The notes under the pieces: generated by a model
What the model saw: only the letters and a program-made list of their open reading frames with translations
Told to the model about the DNA's origin: nothing
Database searches by the model: none
Assembly (NCBI GenBank): GCA_013361525.1
Contig: JABFXY010000095.1
Coordinates: 1 to 46,561, forward strand
Source: Polyangiaceae bacterium
Lineage (GTDB): Bacteria > Myxococcota_A > Polyangia > Polyangiales > Polyangiaceae
Direction of reading: 5' to 3'
Length of the DNA: 46,561 bases
Part shown: one piece after another, positions 17,131-24,959 of the stretch
How the letters are laid out: the number at the start of each line of letters is the position of its first letter
Position numbering within the stretch: the stretch's first letter is position 1
Program-made: the position numbers and the translations under genes

Positions 17131-17250
17131 GGGGGGGGCTGGCTGCTAATTCTCCCCCCAACCCCCTCAACTAGCGTTGAGGGGGAGCTTGCGCGAGCCA
17201 TAGCCAGAGCGCTCCACCAGCACGCCTCCCCCCTCACGGAGTGAGGGGGG
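17131..17250. repeat. cluster of three GC-rich hairpins in a convergent gap
   Basis: Three successive inverted repeats occur. The first is G6...C6 (17131-17159). The second is CCCCCTCAA-CTAGCG-TTGAGGGGG (17162-17185, 9-bp perfect stem). The third is CCCCCCTCAC-GGA-GTGAGGGGGG (17228-17250, 10-bp perfect stem). They lie between the convergent AT-hook and BNR genes. No T-runs follow. They could stop both transcripts through structure or be a REP/BIME-like repeat. Confidence 0.6.
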
Positions 17251-17318
17251 GCCGGGGAAGGAGAAATTGCAGCATTGTCGTCGCTGACGGCACCGTGGCC
17301 GCTGCCACGAATCGACGG

Positions 17319-18830
17319 TCAGGGCATTGCCCACGTATTGCCGCCGTCGTCCGACGCCATCGCGTACCAAGACCGGCGCGTCGACTTGCTGACCTTCGCG
17401 GAAAGGACCATCAGCGAGCGCGGTCCCATTCCGACGAGCGCGCCCACGTCGTAGCCGTCTTCCGGATTGCCGCCTTCGCCCTCACCGACCGGGCGTTGCA
17501 GCTGGAAGTTCTTTCCGGCGTCCGACGACTCCGACATGTCGATGGTCCATTTCACCTTCGTCCGCATTTGCTGGACGGCGATCATGCCGCTCGCGGTCGT
17601 CGCGAGATGAAGCTCGCGGGTGTGCTGCTCGGCCCACGGCTTGAAGGGCCGGTTTTGCGGCTCGATGCAACCGCCGTCCAACGTGCAATGCGCGATGCGC
17701 GGGAGCTTGTCGTTGTCGATGTATTCGAAGACGATCTTGTCCGCGTTGCAGGCGATCGGGTCGGTGTTCACGATCGTCGGCGGAAGCGGGAAATAGACGG
17801 TTCGCTCCGGTGAGACGCCGAGCAGATACGTCTGGCCTTTGTCCTGCGGGACGCGGCGGAACGACCACTGGCCCGACTCGCACTCGGGCCCCGCCGACAA
17901 ATCGTTTTCGATGGTCTTCGTCAGCGTCGCCTTGTCGACCGGCTTGGGGTCGGCGAGCTTGTCGTTCGGACCGGGCCACGGGCGAACGAGCAGCTGCTTG
18001 CCATTCGTCGTGAGCATCTGGGCAGGATGGCCGTACGGCGCATTGATCGGCACCTCGCCCTTCGGCAGCTCGATCGGCTGCGGCAACGGCTCGCCCGGGC
18101 CGGGCGCGTAAGCGATCGCATACGTCTTTACCCTCGCGCCTGGGCCGGAGGACATTTCGACGATGACCGAGGCCAATGCAGGGCCCAATACCGCCGGGGT
18201 GCCTTCGCCGCGCGGGACGGTCGGGTTCTTCTCTTTGCTCTCGGGCGCAGCGGGCGCGAGGAGCGGCACCGGCGTGGAAATCTTCTCCTGATCGGGCGCC
18301 GCGAAGAGGAAGGTCAATGTATCGATTGGCGGGACCTGGCCGGCCGGCAGCGCCTTCGCCGGTGTCTCCCGCTTTGCGATCGCGAGCACGACCGTGCCGT
18401 CCGTGCCGACGGACCACGTCGTGATCCCTTCGGCGCGGGCCGAATGCGCTTTCCACGAGGCGCCGCGATCATTGGTGATCAGCGCATAGGCCTCGCCCTC
18501 GACGTTGCCGCCCAATACGAGGCGCGTCTCCGACGCCGGATAGACGCGGGTCCATTTCGTCGACGTCGGGACGTTGATTTGCCCGGTCTCGATGACACGG
18601 CCGTTGCCGACTTTCGTGCCGATATCCATCGGCGTGGCGTTGCCCGGCAACGCGACCGCATTGATCGGCGCTTGATCCTTGTCCTTGTTGCCGCAGCCGG
18701 AGCAGCCCCCGCCCGTCGCCGCGCAAACGCCCAAGATGATCGCCGTCCCCGCCCCACGAAGCGCCCGCGACCTGGACGTCGCGCGCTTTAGGGAATGTTC
18801 ACCGTCGATCCGAAATCGTTGCTCTGTCAT
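17319..18830 (-). CDS. lipoprotein with BNR/Asp-box (sialidase-like propeller) repeats
   Basis: The 503-residue product has a signal peptide and lipobox ending GGGC (Cys43). Asp-box motifs (S/T-x-D-x-G-x-x-W/F) appear as TNDRGASW, SSDAGKNF and SDDGGNTW, spread along the chain as in sialidase-type beta-propellers. I do not see the sialidase FRIP or catalytic residues, so binding or a structural role is more likely than glycosidase activity. Its ATG overlaps the stop of the FGE-like gene by four bases (ATGA), so the two are translated together, both as lipoproteins. Confidence 0.8.
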   Translation of the reverse strand: MTEQRFRIDGEHSLKRATSRSRALRGAGTAIILGVCAATGGGCSGCGNKDKDQAPINAVALPGNATPMDIGTKVGNGRVIETGQINVPTSTKWTRVYPASETRLVLGGNVEGEAYALITNDRGASWKAHSARAEGITTWSVGTDGTVVLAIAKRETPAKALPAGQVPPIDTLTFLFAAPDQEKISTPVPLLAPAAPESKEKNPTVPRGEGTPAVLGPALASVIVEMSSGPGARVKTYAIAYAPGPGEPLPQPIELPKGEVPINAPYGHPAQMLTTNGKQLLVRPWPGPNDKLADPKPVDKATLTKTIENDLSAGPECESGQWSFRRVPQDKGQTYLLGVSPERTVYFPLPPTIVNTDPIACNADKIVFEYIDNDKLPRIAHCTLDGGCIEPQNRPFKPWAEQHTRELHLATTASGMIAVQQMRTKVKWTIDMSESSDAGKNFQLQRPVGEGEGGNPEDGYDVGALVGMGPRSLMVLSAKVSKSTRRSWYAMASDDGGNTWAMP

Positions 18831-19729
18831 TCGATGGTTTCGGGATCAGCGCAGCAGCGAAAGCCCGTCGAGTAGTCATGATACTCGAAGTCGTGGGCCG
18901 TCGTGCGATAGCTGCACCCGTCGCCATTCCGAGTCGTATCCATGTAGTAGCCGCCGCGGAAGGTCCCGTCGGCATCGGCGACCCATTCGTGGAGGTTGCC
19001 GACCATGTCGAAGACGCCCTCGTCCGAGACGCACGCCTCGCGCTGCCCCGTCTTCGCGAGCGTGTCGGGGAGCTGATTGATGGCGGCGAGGTTCATCCCG
19101 TCGAGCCACACGTTGCGTGAGACCCCGGCGAGCGCGGCCGCCTCCATCACCGGATGGCGCGCTCGCAGGTCGTCGTTGCAGACACTGGCTTTGCGCTCGT
19201 TGCCATAAGGGAATTGTTTGTGCGACGGCCCGCGGCACCCGAGCTCCCATTCCGTCGTGGTGCAGAGGCGCTTGCCGGCGGACCGGCAGGCCTGCTCCGC
19301 TTGTTTGCCGCTGATGTACCCTTGGGGGACGACCCCGGCACGCGACACGGCGCGGTAGCTGCCGGGCGAACGAGCATCCAGCGTCTCGAATGGAGACGAG
19401 AGCTGCTCTTTTCCGTTCACGAGGACGGAGATCGACCCCTCCCATTTGTCGACGCACACGCGATCGCCGACGAGGGCCATATCGTGCGGGCAACGGACGG
19501 TCGCCGGCGGAGCAAACAACGTCGAAGGACCGGCCGAAATCACCAGAGAATTGAGCGACGCGAGCGCGACGGTCGCGTCCGGCTCCGTCACTTCGACGAT
19601 CGCAGGGGCATGCGCGATCGGCGCCCGCTGCCGACCGACCGCAGAGCCGTCGTGCGCGCCGGCCGCGCAGGCGCCCGTCGAGGCGACCGCCATCAACAAG
19701 AGCGCGCGGGAACCAACGCTCGTCGGCAC
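18827..19729 (-). CDS. FGE-sulfatase-like (SUMF1-fold) lipoprotein
   Basis: The 300-residue protein starts at GTG 19729, just before a signal peptide with a Cys at position 21 (STGAC). Residues about 95-300 match the formylglycine-generating-enzyme-like domain. Landmarks are VCVDKWEGSI, GKRLCTTTEWELGCRG, FPYGNE, VFDMVGNLHEWV, FRGGYY and a terminal GFRCC. The fold is C-type-lectin-like. The Cys pair used by true FGE is not in the expected context, so this is probably a non-catalytic relative acting in the envelope. It is coupled to the BNR lipoprotein downstream. The ATG at 19828 is an alternative start but would leave about 33 residues before the signal peptide. Confidence 0.85.
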   Translation of the reverse strand: MPTSVGSRALLLMAVASTGACAAGAHDGSAVGRQRAPIAHAPAIVEVTEPDATVALASLNSLVISAGPSTLFAPPATVRCPHDMALVGDRVCVDKWEGSISVLVNGKEQLSSPFETLDARSPGSYRAVSRAGVVPQGYISGKQAEQACRSAGKRLCTTTEWELGCRGPSHKQFPYGNERKASVCNDDLRARHPVMEAAALAGVSRNVWLDGMNLAAINQLPDTLAKTGQREACVSDEGVFDMVGNLHEWVADADGTFRGGYYMDTTRNGDGCSYRTTAHDFEYHDYSTGFRCCADPETIE

Positions 19730-19875
19730 GGCCCCGCATAGAACGATCACCCGGTCTCGATCGCAAGACGTTTCGCGAGGATGGCGTCGAGCGGCCTCCC
19801 ACGATGTAGGAGATCGTTTGTGCTCCATGTATTTTTGCTCTTCGCCCGCGCACGACGGCGTGGGTCCCGCGGCGG

Positions 19876-20688
19876 TCAGCGCCTGGTGATGTGCAGCATC
19901 TCGACGAGACCGAGGATGATCTCGATGAGAATGAGGACGACGACCGTTGCTTCGAGGAAGAGCGCGCGACGGGTCGCGTTCATTTCCAAGAACTGCGAGA
20001 GCGACTCTCGAATCGTCTCGAGCTTGCGTTCGAGCGCGCGGTAGCGCTCGTGGATCTCGAGGTGATGACGGAGAACGTCATAGAGTCGCTCGGCTTCCTC
20101 GTCGTCCCAAGTGAAGTCGGGTTTGTCGAGAAGCGACATCGAATGGATCATCTCGACCTGCGACGCGATGCTCGACGCGACGAACTTGGCGAGCTCGCCG
20201 CGCGACGTCCTGAGCCTTCCGGTGAGGGCGATCTCGTTCGCGATCACCTCGACGCGAGCGAGGATCGACTCGAGATCTTCGTCGTAATAGTCGATGGCGA
20301 CCGACTGCGCGTGCACCGTCGCGATGCACTCGAGGACGAGCGTCGAGAGCCTCGGCACCGTGACGGTCCCCGCCGAGACGAACGGCTCCTTCCTCGGTCC
20401 ACCGACGCAGATCTTGAAATCCTCGCGCAGCGGCGGGTGCGGCTCCCGAGGCAAGCGGGCACTCACCGCCGCGACCACCGTTTCGATCTGCCTGCGCTCG
20501 AGATCGACGAACACGAGCGCACCGAAGTCGAAGACGAACACGCGTCCGCCGTCCAACCTCGCGACGAGGTCGGTCTTCCGAACGTCGAAGTCGAGATCGG
20601 GCAGCCAGCCGATCACCTTCTTCAGATCGAAATGCGCCTCGAACGAGTACGCTTCGATCGGTAGGCGACGCTCGGTCGTGTCGTTCAT
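19876..20688 (-). CDS. DUF155 (RMND1/Rmd1/YagE family) membrane protein
   Basis: The 270-residue protein has GGAAGG before the ATG. The N-terminal half is alpha/beta with FVFDFGALVFVDLERR near 51-66. The middle contains the conserved DYYDEDLESILARVEVIANEIALTGRL. A long helical region WDDEEAERLYDVLRHHLEIHERYRALERKLETIRE leads to a C-terminal transmembrane helix (about 245-268). This matches the DUF155 family, which includes yeast Rmd1 and human RMND1; RMND1 supports mitochondrial translation at the inner membrane. The gene is divergent from the ribosomal operon that begins with rplV, 423 bases away. The bacterial function is unknown. Confidence 0.9.
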   Translation of the reverse strand: MNDTTERRLPIEAYSFEAHFDLKKVIGWLPDLDFDVRKTDLVARLDGGRVFVFDFGALVFVDLERRQIETVVAAVSARLPREPHPPLREDFKICVGGPRKEPFVSAGTVTVPRLSTLVLECIATVHAQSVAIDYYDEDLESILARVEVIANEIALTGRLRTSRGELAKFVASSIASQVEMIHSMSLLDKPDFTWDDEEAERLYDVLRHHLEIHERYRALERKLETIRESLSQFLEMNATRRALFLEATVVVLILIEIILGLVEMLHITRR

Positions 20689-21111
20689 TCGGAGCCTTCC
20701 GGGCGACGTCGGCCTACCCTTGTGGTAGCAGGGTTTGCAGGCGCGCCTCGCGAGAGCCCCGCGCCTCTTTTCCTCCCGCTTTTGGGACCGGCGCGAAATT
20801 CTCCTTGCTCACCTAACGCGAGGCTGTTAACACGCGCTCCCCAACCTTCGGGGCCCGTAACGGCGCCTCGAACACAGTTCGCTCCACCTGCCGCCGTGGG
20901 CCATCCCCCGGCGACGCGGTTAAGGTGACGCACCGAGAGGTGCCGGGCTGGTGTTTCGAGACGTACGACGAACCCGCGAGGTAGCGCCCGCACGAAAACG
21001 CGGGTGCGCCGCCATCCGCCGTCTCGAAAGAGCAGCGGAAGGCGCGACCGTCCGACGCGCAGTGTCTTCGCCCCCCGAACATCGAGGGGCGCGCCCAGAG
21101 GAGTCAGTTCG
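20689..21111 (+). promoter_or_regulatory. upstream region and leader of the ribosomal operon
   Basis: These 423 bases hold no gene I can support. A candidate promoter is TTGCTC (20805-20810), a 17-base spacer and TAACAC (20828-20833), which would give a leader of about 270 bases. A hairpin AGGCGCG/CGCGCCT followed by CTTTT (20739-20771) lies upstream of it. Near the start codon, CGCCCC pairs with GGGGCG around 21070-21092 just before the GAGGAG ribosome site of rplV. The leader could carry ribosomal-protein autoregulation. Confidence 0.4.
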
Positions 21112-21450
21112 ATGCAGAGCAAGGCCAGTGCGATGTTTTCGCGGATTTCACCGCGTAAAGCGCGCATGATCATTGACTTCGTTCGCGGTAAGCACGCGGC
21201 CGAGGCCATCCAGCTGCTTGCGTTCACCCCGAAGGCGGGCGCGCCCGTCGTGAAGAAGCTCATCGAGAGCGCTATCGCGAACGCTCAACGCGCAGGCGTC
21301 GACATCGACCGGCTCTTCGTCTCCAAGGCGACCGTCGACAAGGGGCCGAACCGCTTCATGCGCCGATGGCGTCCGCGCGCCATGGGACGTGCCACGCGCG
21401 TCACCAAGGGCGTCAGCCACATCACCATCGAGCTCGATAGCAAGGGCTGA
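21112..21450 (+). CDS. rplV: ribosomal protein L22
   Basis: The 112-residue protein matches the family length. It binds 23S rRNA, and its extended beta-hairpin (about 75-103, FVSKATVDKGPNRFMRRWRPRAMGRATRV) lines the peptide exit tunnel. The ATG at 21112 has GAGGAG eight bases upstream. An upstream extension in the same frame to 21004 is rejected. It is the first gene of the cluster; rpsS, normally its immediate neighbour, is absent. rpsC follows after 12 bases. Confidence 0.97.
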   Translation: MQSKASAMFSRISPRKARMIIDFVRGKHAAEAIQLLAFTPKAGAPVVKKLIESAIANAQRAGVDIDRLFVSKATVDKGPNRFMRRWRPRAMGRATRVTKGVSHITIELDSKG

Positions 21451-21462
21451 GAAGAAAAGACC

Positions 21463-22152
21463 ATGGGACAGAAGACTCATCCGCAAGGCTTCCGCGTCGG
21501 CGTCATCAAGACGTGGAGCAGCAAGTGGTACGAGGACGGTCACGCCTACCAGAAGTGGCTGCACCAGGACCTTCGCATCAAGCGCGCGATCAAGCAGTAC
21601 CTCTACAACGCGAACATCGCGGGCGTGGAGATCGAGCGCGCCGCGAACCGCGCCAAGGTGATCGTCTACACGGCGCGCCCCGGCATGGTCATCGGCAAGG
21701 GTGGCAAGGGGATCGAGATCCTCAAGAGCGGAAACGTCGGCACGGCGCAGAAGGGTGAGCAGGTCTTCCCGGGCGTCGCGAAGTTCACCGACAACGAGGT
21801 CTTCATCGACGTTCAAGAGGTCCGCAAGGCGGAGACGAACGCGCAGCTCGTCGCGGAGAACATCGCGACGCAGCTCGAGCGCCGCATCGCGTTCCGCCGC
21901 GCCATGAAGAAGGCCGTCTCGACGGCGATGAAGTTCGGCGCGAAGGGCATCCGCGTTCGTTGCGCCGGTCGCCTCGGCGGCAGCGAGATGAGCCGCGTCG
22001 AGTCCTACCGCGAGGGCCGCGTGCCGCTGCACACCCTCCGCGCGGACATCGAGTTCGGCCTCGCCGAAGCCCGCACGAAGGTCGGGCAGATCGGCGTCAA
22101 GGTCTGGATCTTCAAGGGCGAGGTCCTGCAGCGCAAGCCGCGCCGGATCTGA
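21463..22152 (+). CDS. rpsC: ribosomal protein S3
   Basis: The 229-residue 30S protein starts MGQKTHPQGFR, as in most bacteria. The type II KH domain carries VIGKGGKG (GKGG at 78-81). The C-terminal domain has GRLGGSEMSR and GVKVWIFKGE. It lines the mRNA entry channel with S4 and S5. There is no C-terminal extension. rplP follows after a 42-base gap. Confidence 0.98.
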   Translation: MGQKTHPQGFRVGVIKTWSSKWYEDGHAYQKWLHQDLRIKRAIKQYLYNANIAGVEIERAANRAKVIVYTARPGMVIGKGGKGIEILKSGNVGTAQKGEQVFPGVAKFTDNEVFIDVQEVRKAETNAQLVAENIATQLERRIAFRRAMKKAVSTAMKFGAKGIRVRCAGRLGGSEMSRVESYREGRVPLHTLRADIEFGLAEARTKVGQIGVKVWIFKGEVLQRKPRRI

Positions 22153-22194
22153 AGCCGTCCGTCCCTTTCAGCTACCCACAGCAGAGACAACGTC

Positions 22195-22608
22195 ATGCTC
22201 TCCCCGAAGCGAACCAAGTACCGAAAGATGCAGAAGGGCAACCTTCGTGGCCTGGCGAACGTCGGCAGCGACGTGAGCTTCGGCGACTTTGCCCTTCAGG
22301 CCCTCGAGCCGGCGCGCGTCACGTCGCGCCAGATCGAAGCCGCTCGTATGGCGGTGCAACGGCACTGCAAGCGCGCCGGCAAGCTCTTCATCCGCGTCTT
22401 CCCGGACAAGTCGATCTCGAAGAAGCCGCTCGAGGTCCGCATGGGTGGCGGCAAGGGCAACCCGGAGGAATGGGCCGCGGTCGTGAAGCCGGGGCGCGTC
22501 CTCTACGAAATCTCTGGCGTCACCGAGGTGATGGCGCGCGAGGCCTTCCGGCTCGCGTCGCACAAGCTGCCGATGGCGTGCCGCTTCCTCGCCCGCGACC
22601 ACGCGTAG
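22195..22608 (+). CDS. rplP: ribosomal protein L16
   Basis: The 137-residue protein is of standard length. It starts MLSPKRTKYRKMQKG and contains GNLRGLA, the Arg/Lys-rich ITSRQIEAARMA equivalent (VTSRQIEAARMAVQR) and the loop VRMGGGKGNPEEW. It binds near the A-site tRNA elbow and is needed for late 50S assembly. It sits in canonical order between rpsC and rpmC. Confidence 0.98.
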   Translation: MLSPKRTKYRKMQKGNLRGLANVGSDVSFGDFALQALEPARVTSRQIEAARMAVQRHCKRAGKLFIRVFPDKSISKKPLEVRMGGGKGNPEEWAAVVKPGRVLYEISGVTEVMAREAFRLASHKLPMACRFLARDHA

Positions 22609-22630
22609 CCGAAGGTTTAGGAGTCGAAAC

Positions 22631-22840
22631 GTGAAAGCCAAAGAGCTGCGTGACCGCACCGACGAAGCGCTGAAAGAGCTCGAGAAGAGCCTTTCCAACG
22701 ACATCTTTCAGGCGAAGTTCAAGAACTTCACGAACCGCCTCAACGACACGGCGAGCGTCCGCCGCGCCAAGCGCGACCTCGCCCGTGTGAAGACGCTGCT
22801 CACCGAGCGCACGCGCGCCGCGTCGGGCGAAGGGAAGTGA
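22631..22840 (+). CDS. rpmC: ribosomal protein L29
   Basis: The 69-residue, mostly helical protein starts at GTG (Met-Lys-Ala-Lys-Glu-Leu-Arg) with AGGAG upstream. It has the two-helix hairpin typical of L29 with NDTASVRRAKRDLARVKTLL. It sits at the exit tunnel rim near L23 and takes part in docking of chaperones and targeting factors. rpsQ follows three bases after the stop. Confidence 0.96.
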   Translation: MKAKELRDRTDEALKELEKSLSNDIFQAKFKNFTNRLNDTASVRRAKRDLARVKTLLTERTRAASGEGK

Positions 22841-22843
22841 CCC

Positions 22844-23332
22844 ATGAGTGAGAGCAAGACCAAGCCTGCTGCCGCCAAGGGCGCTGCGAAGGCGAAGGAC
22901 ACGAAGGCGTCGGGCCCCAAGTCCGTGCCGCCGAAGGCTGCCGCGAAGCCGGCCGCGAAGGGCGGCTCGAAGGGCAAAGCCCCCGTCTCGAAGGGCCCGA
23001 AGGCGCCGCCGGTATCCGCGCGCCAGAGCGTGCCCCCCGGAGCTGCCCCCGCCGCCCCGACCGAGGCGCGCAAGGAGCACGGCTTCCGCCGCAAGATCAT
23101 CGGCACCGTCGTCGGCGACAAAATGGCCAAGACCGTCGTGGTCGAGGTCATCCGCAAGGCGATGCACCCGATGTACAAAAAGTACGTCCGCGTCAGTAAC
23201 AAGTACAAGGCGCACGACGAGAACAACGTCTACAAGGTCGGCGACACCGTCGAGATCATGGAGCACCGCCCCATCTCTCGCGACAAGCGCTGGCTCGTGA
23301 CGCGCCTCGTCTCCCGCCCGGTGGAGGCCTGA
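22844..23332 (+). CDS. rpsQ: ribosomal protein S17 with an 80-residue N-terminal extension
   Basis: Residues 81-162 are a complete S17 (OB fold; FRRKIIGTVVGDKMAKTVVVEV, KAHDENNVYKVGDTVEIMEHRPISRDKRW). Residues 1-80 are an added Lys/Ala/Pro/Ser-rich tail without predicted structure, roughly doubling the protein. There is no internal ATG near the usual start, and the ATG at 22844 lies three bases after rpmC with an AAGGGA site, so the tail appears to be translated. S17 binds 16S rRNA early in assembly. The charged tail may add RNA contacts or be trimmed. Confidence 0.95.
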   Translation: MSESKTKPAAAKGAAKAKDTKASGPKSVPPKAAAKPAAKGGSKGKAPVSKGPKAPPVSARQSVPPGAAPAAPTEARKEHGFRRKIIGTVVGDKMAKTVVVEVIRKAMHPMYKKYVRVSNKYKAHDENNVYKVGDTVEIMEHRPISRDKRWLVTRLVSRPVEA

Positions 23333-23335
23333 GCC

Positions 23336-23704
23336 ATGATCCAGGTATCGACCACGCTCGAGGTCGCCGACAACAGCGGCGCACGACGCGTGAAGTGCAT
23401 CAAAGTGCTCGGGGGCTCGCGCCGTAAGTACGCAGCACTCGGTGACGTCATCGTCGTCTCCATCAAGGAAGCCCTCCCGGGCACCAAGGTGAAGAAGGGT
23501 GACACCGCGCGCGCGGTCGTCGTTCGCACGCTGCGCGAGTATCAGCGCACCGACGGCTCGTACATCAAGTTCGACGTCAACAGCGCGGTCCTCATCAACA
23601 AGGACAAGGAGCCCGTCGGCACCCGCATCTTCGGGCCAGTCGCACGCGAGCTTCGCGCGAAGAAGTTCATGAAGATCATCAGCCTCGCGCCGGAGGTGCT
23701 CTGA
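23336..23704 (+). CDS. rplN: ribosomal protein L14
   Basis: This is the classical 122-residue L14, starting MIQVSTTLEVADNSGARRVKCIKVLGG, with the interior GDVIVVSIKEA and the end ELRAKKFMKIISLAPEVL. It sits at the subunit interface near L19 and is the docking site of the silencing factor RsfS. The last base of its TGA is the first base of the rplX ATG (TGATG), so translation is coupled. Confidence 0.98.
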   Translation: MIQVSTTLEVADNSGARRVKCIKVLGGSRRKYAALGDVIVVSIKEALPGTKVKKGDTARAVVVRTLREYQRTDGSYIKFDVNSAVLINKDKEPVGTRIFGPVARELRAKKFMKIISLAPEVL

Positions 23705-24021
23705 TGCAACGGCTCAGAGTAGGTGACCTCGTTCAGGTCATCGCAGGGGACGACAAGGGCAAGCAGGGCACGATCACCAAGCTCCTGAAGGATCAGGATC
23801 GCGCCATCGTGGAGGGCATCAAGCTCGTCACGAAGCACCAGAAGCCCAACGCCCGCAATCAGCAGGGCGGCAAGACCACGATGGAGGCGCCCATTCACGT
23901 CTCCAACCTCATGCCGATCGATCCCGACACGAAGAAGCCCACCCGGGTTCGCGTGCAGGAGAAAGACGGCAAGCGCGTCCGCGTTGCGAAGAGCGGCGCG
24001 ACCATCGAGGCGGGCAAGTAG
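23704..24021 (+). CDS. rplX: ribosomal protein L24
   Basis: The 105-residue protein has an N-terminal KOW motif (LRVGDLVQVIAGDDKGKQGTITKLL) and the conserved VEGIKLVTKHQKPN and GGKTTMEAPIHVSNLMPID. It initiates 50S assembly by binding 23S domain I. It overlaps rplN by one base. Confidence 0.97.
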   Translation: MQRLRVGDLVQVIAGDDKGKQGTITKLLKDQDRAIVEGIKLVTKHQKPNARNQQGGKTTMEAPIHVSNLMPIDPDTKKPTRVRVQEKDGKRVRVAKSGATIEAGK

Positions 24022-24029
24022 AGGCAGCC

Positions 24030-24749
24030 ATGGCGAAGAAGGACGACGACAAAAAAGGCGGCAAGGGCGGCGGTAAGGCCGACGCGAAGCCGAAGGCCGA
24101 GGCGAAGCCGAAGGCCGACGCGAAGCCGAAGGGCGACGCGAAGAAGAAGGCTGCGAAGCCCGCGGCCGAGCCCGGCGAGCGCGTGGTCGTTGAGCACGAC
24201 CCGAACTACGTTCCGCGCATGCGGGTCCGCTACCAGAAGCAGGCGGCCCCCGCGCTGATGAAGAAGTTCGCCTACAAGAACCCGATGATGGTGCCGCGCC
24301 TCGAGAAGGTCGTGCTCAACATGGGTCTCGGGGCGGCCGTGGGGAATCCCAAGATCATCGACTCGGCGGTCGAAGAAGTCCGCGCCATCACCGGTCAACA
24401 GCCGGTCGTGCGCCGCGCTCGCAAGTCGATCGCGTCGTTCAAGCTTCGCGAGAACCTCGCCATCGGCGTGAGCGTCACCCTGCGCGCCAAGCGCATGTGG
24501 GAGTTCGTCGATCGGCTCGTGTCGCTCGCTCTGCCGCGCGTCCGCGACTTCAAAGGCGTCAGCCCGAAGGGCTTCGACGGCCGCGGCAACTTCACGATGG
24601 GCCTGAAGGAGCAGTTCATCTTCCCCGAGATCGACTACGACAAGATCGACGTCGCGAAGGGGATGAACATCTCGTTCGTCACCACGGCCCGCACGGACGA
24701 AGAAGGACGCGCCCTGCTCACCGAGCTCGGCGTCCCCTTCAGGACCTGA
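24030..24749 (+). CDS. rplE: ribosomal protein L5 with a 58-residue N-terminal extension
   Basis: Residues about 60-239 are a full L5 (PRMRVRYQKQAAPALMKKF, MVPRLEKVVLNMGLG, TGQQPVVRRARKSIASFKLRE, KGVSPKGFDGRGNFTMGLKEQ). L5 binds 5S rRNA and the P-site tRNA elbow. The first 58 residues are an Ala/Lys/Pro/Asp tail, part of it generated by an 18-bp tandem repeat (24078-24146). The ATG sits eight bases after the rplX stop, and no other Met is close to the conventional start. The tail would extend from the central protuberance region. Confidence 0.95.
   Translation: MAKKDDDKKGGKGGGKADAKPKAEAKPKADAKPKGDAKKKAAKPAAEPGERVVVEHDPNYVPRMRVRYQKQAAPALMKKFAYKNPMMVPRLEKVVLNMGLGAAVGNPKIIDSAVEEVRAITGQQPVVRRARKSIASFKLRENLAIGVSVTLRAKRMWEFVDRLVSLALPRVRDFKGVSPKGFDGRGNFTMGLKEQFIFPEIDYDKIDVAKGMNISFVTTARTDEEGRALLTELGVPFRT
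24078..24146 (+). repeat. 18-bp tandem repeat in the rplE extension
   Basis: Three full units of GCCGACGCGAAGCCGAAG (24078, 24096, 24114; the second differs at one base) and one truncated unit (24132-24146) encode A-D/E-A-K-P-K repeats. They explain the growth of the L5 tail by slippage or unequal exchange. Confidence 0.85.
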
Positions 24750-24769
24750 ACTTCTGGCGGAGATGACTG

Positions 24770-24955
24770 ATGGCTCGTGCGAAAGATTTTGCGAAGCTGA
24801 ACCGACCGCCCAAGTTCTCCACTCGGCACCGGAACCGCTGCAAGGTGTGCGGCCGCTCGCGCGGCTACTACCGTGACTTCGAGCTCTGCCGTGTGTGCTT
24901 GAGGCTGTACGCGCTCCGTGGCGAACTGCCCGGTGTGATCAAGGCCAGCTGGTGA
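24770..24955 (+). CDS. rpsN: ribosomal protein S14, zinc-binding type Z
   Basis: The 61-residue short form has a zinc ribbon, Cys24/Cys27 and Cys40/Cys43 (RNRCKVCGRSRGYYRDFELCRVC). It sits in the 30S head near the A site. The C+ form needs zinc, and no zinc-free paralogue is in this window. It lies in canonical order between rplE and rpsH. Confidence 0.98.
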   Translation: MARAKDFAKLNRPPKFSTRHRNRCKVCGRSRGYYRDFELCRVCLRLYALRGELPGVIKASW

Positions 24956-24959
24956 CGCC

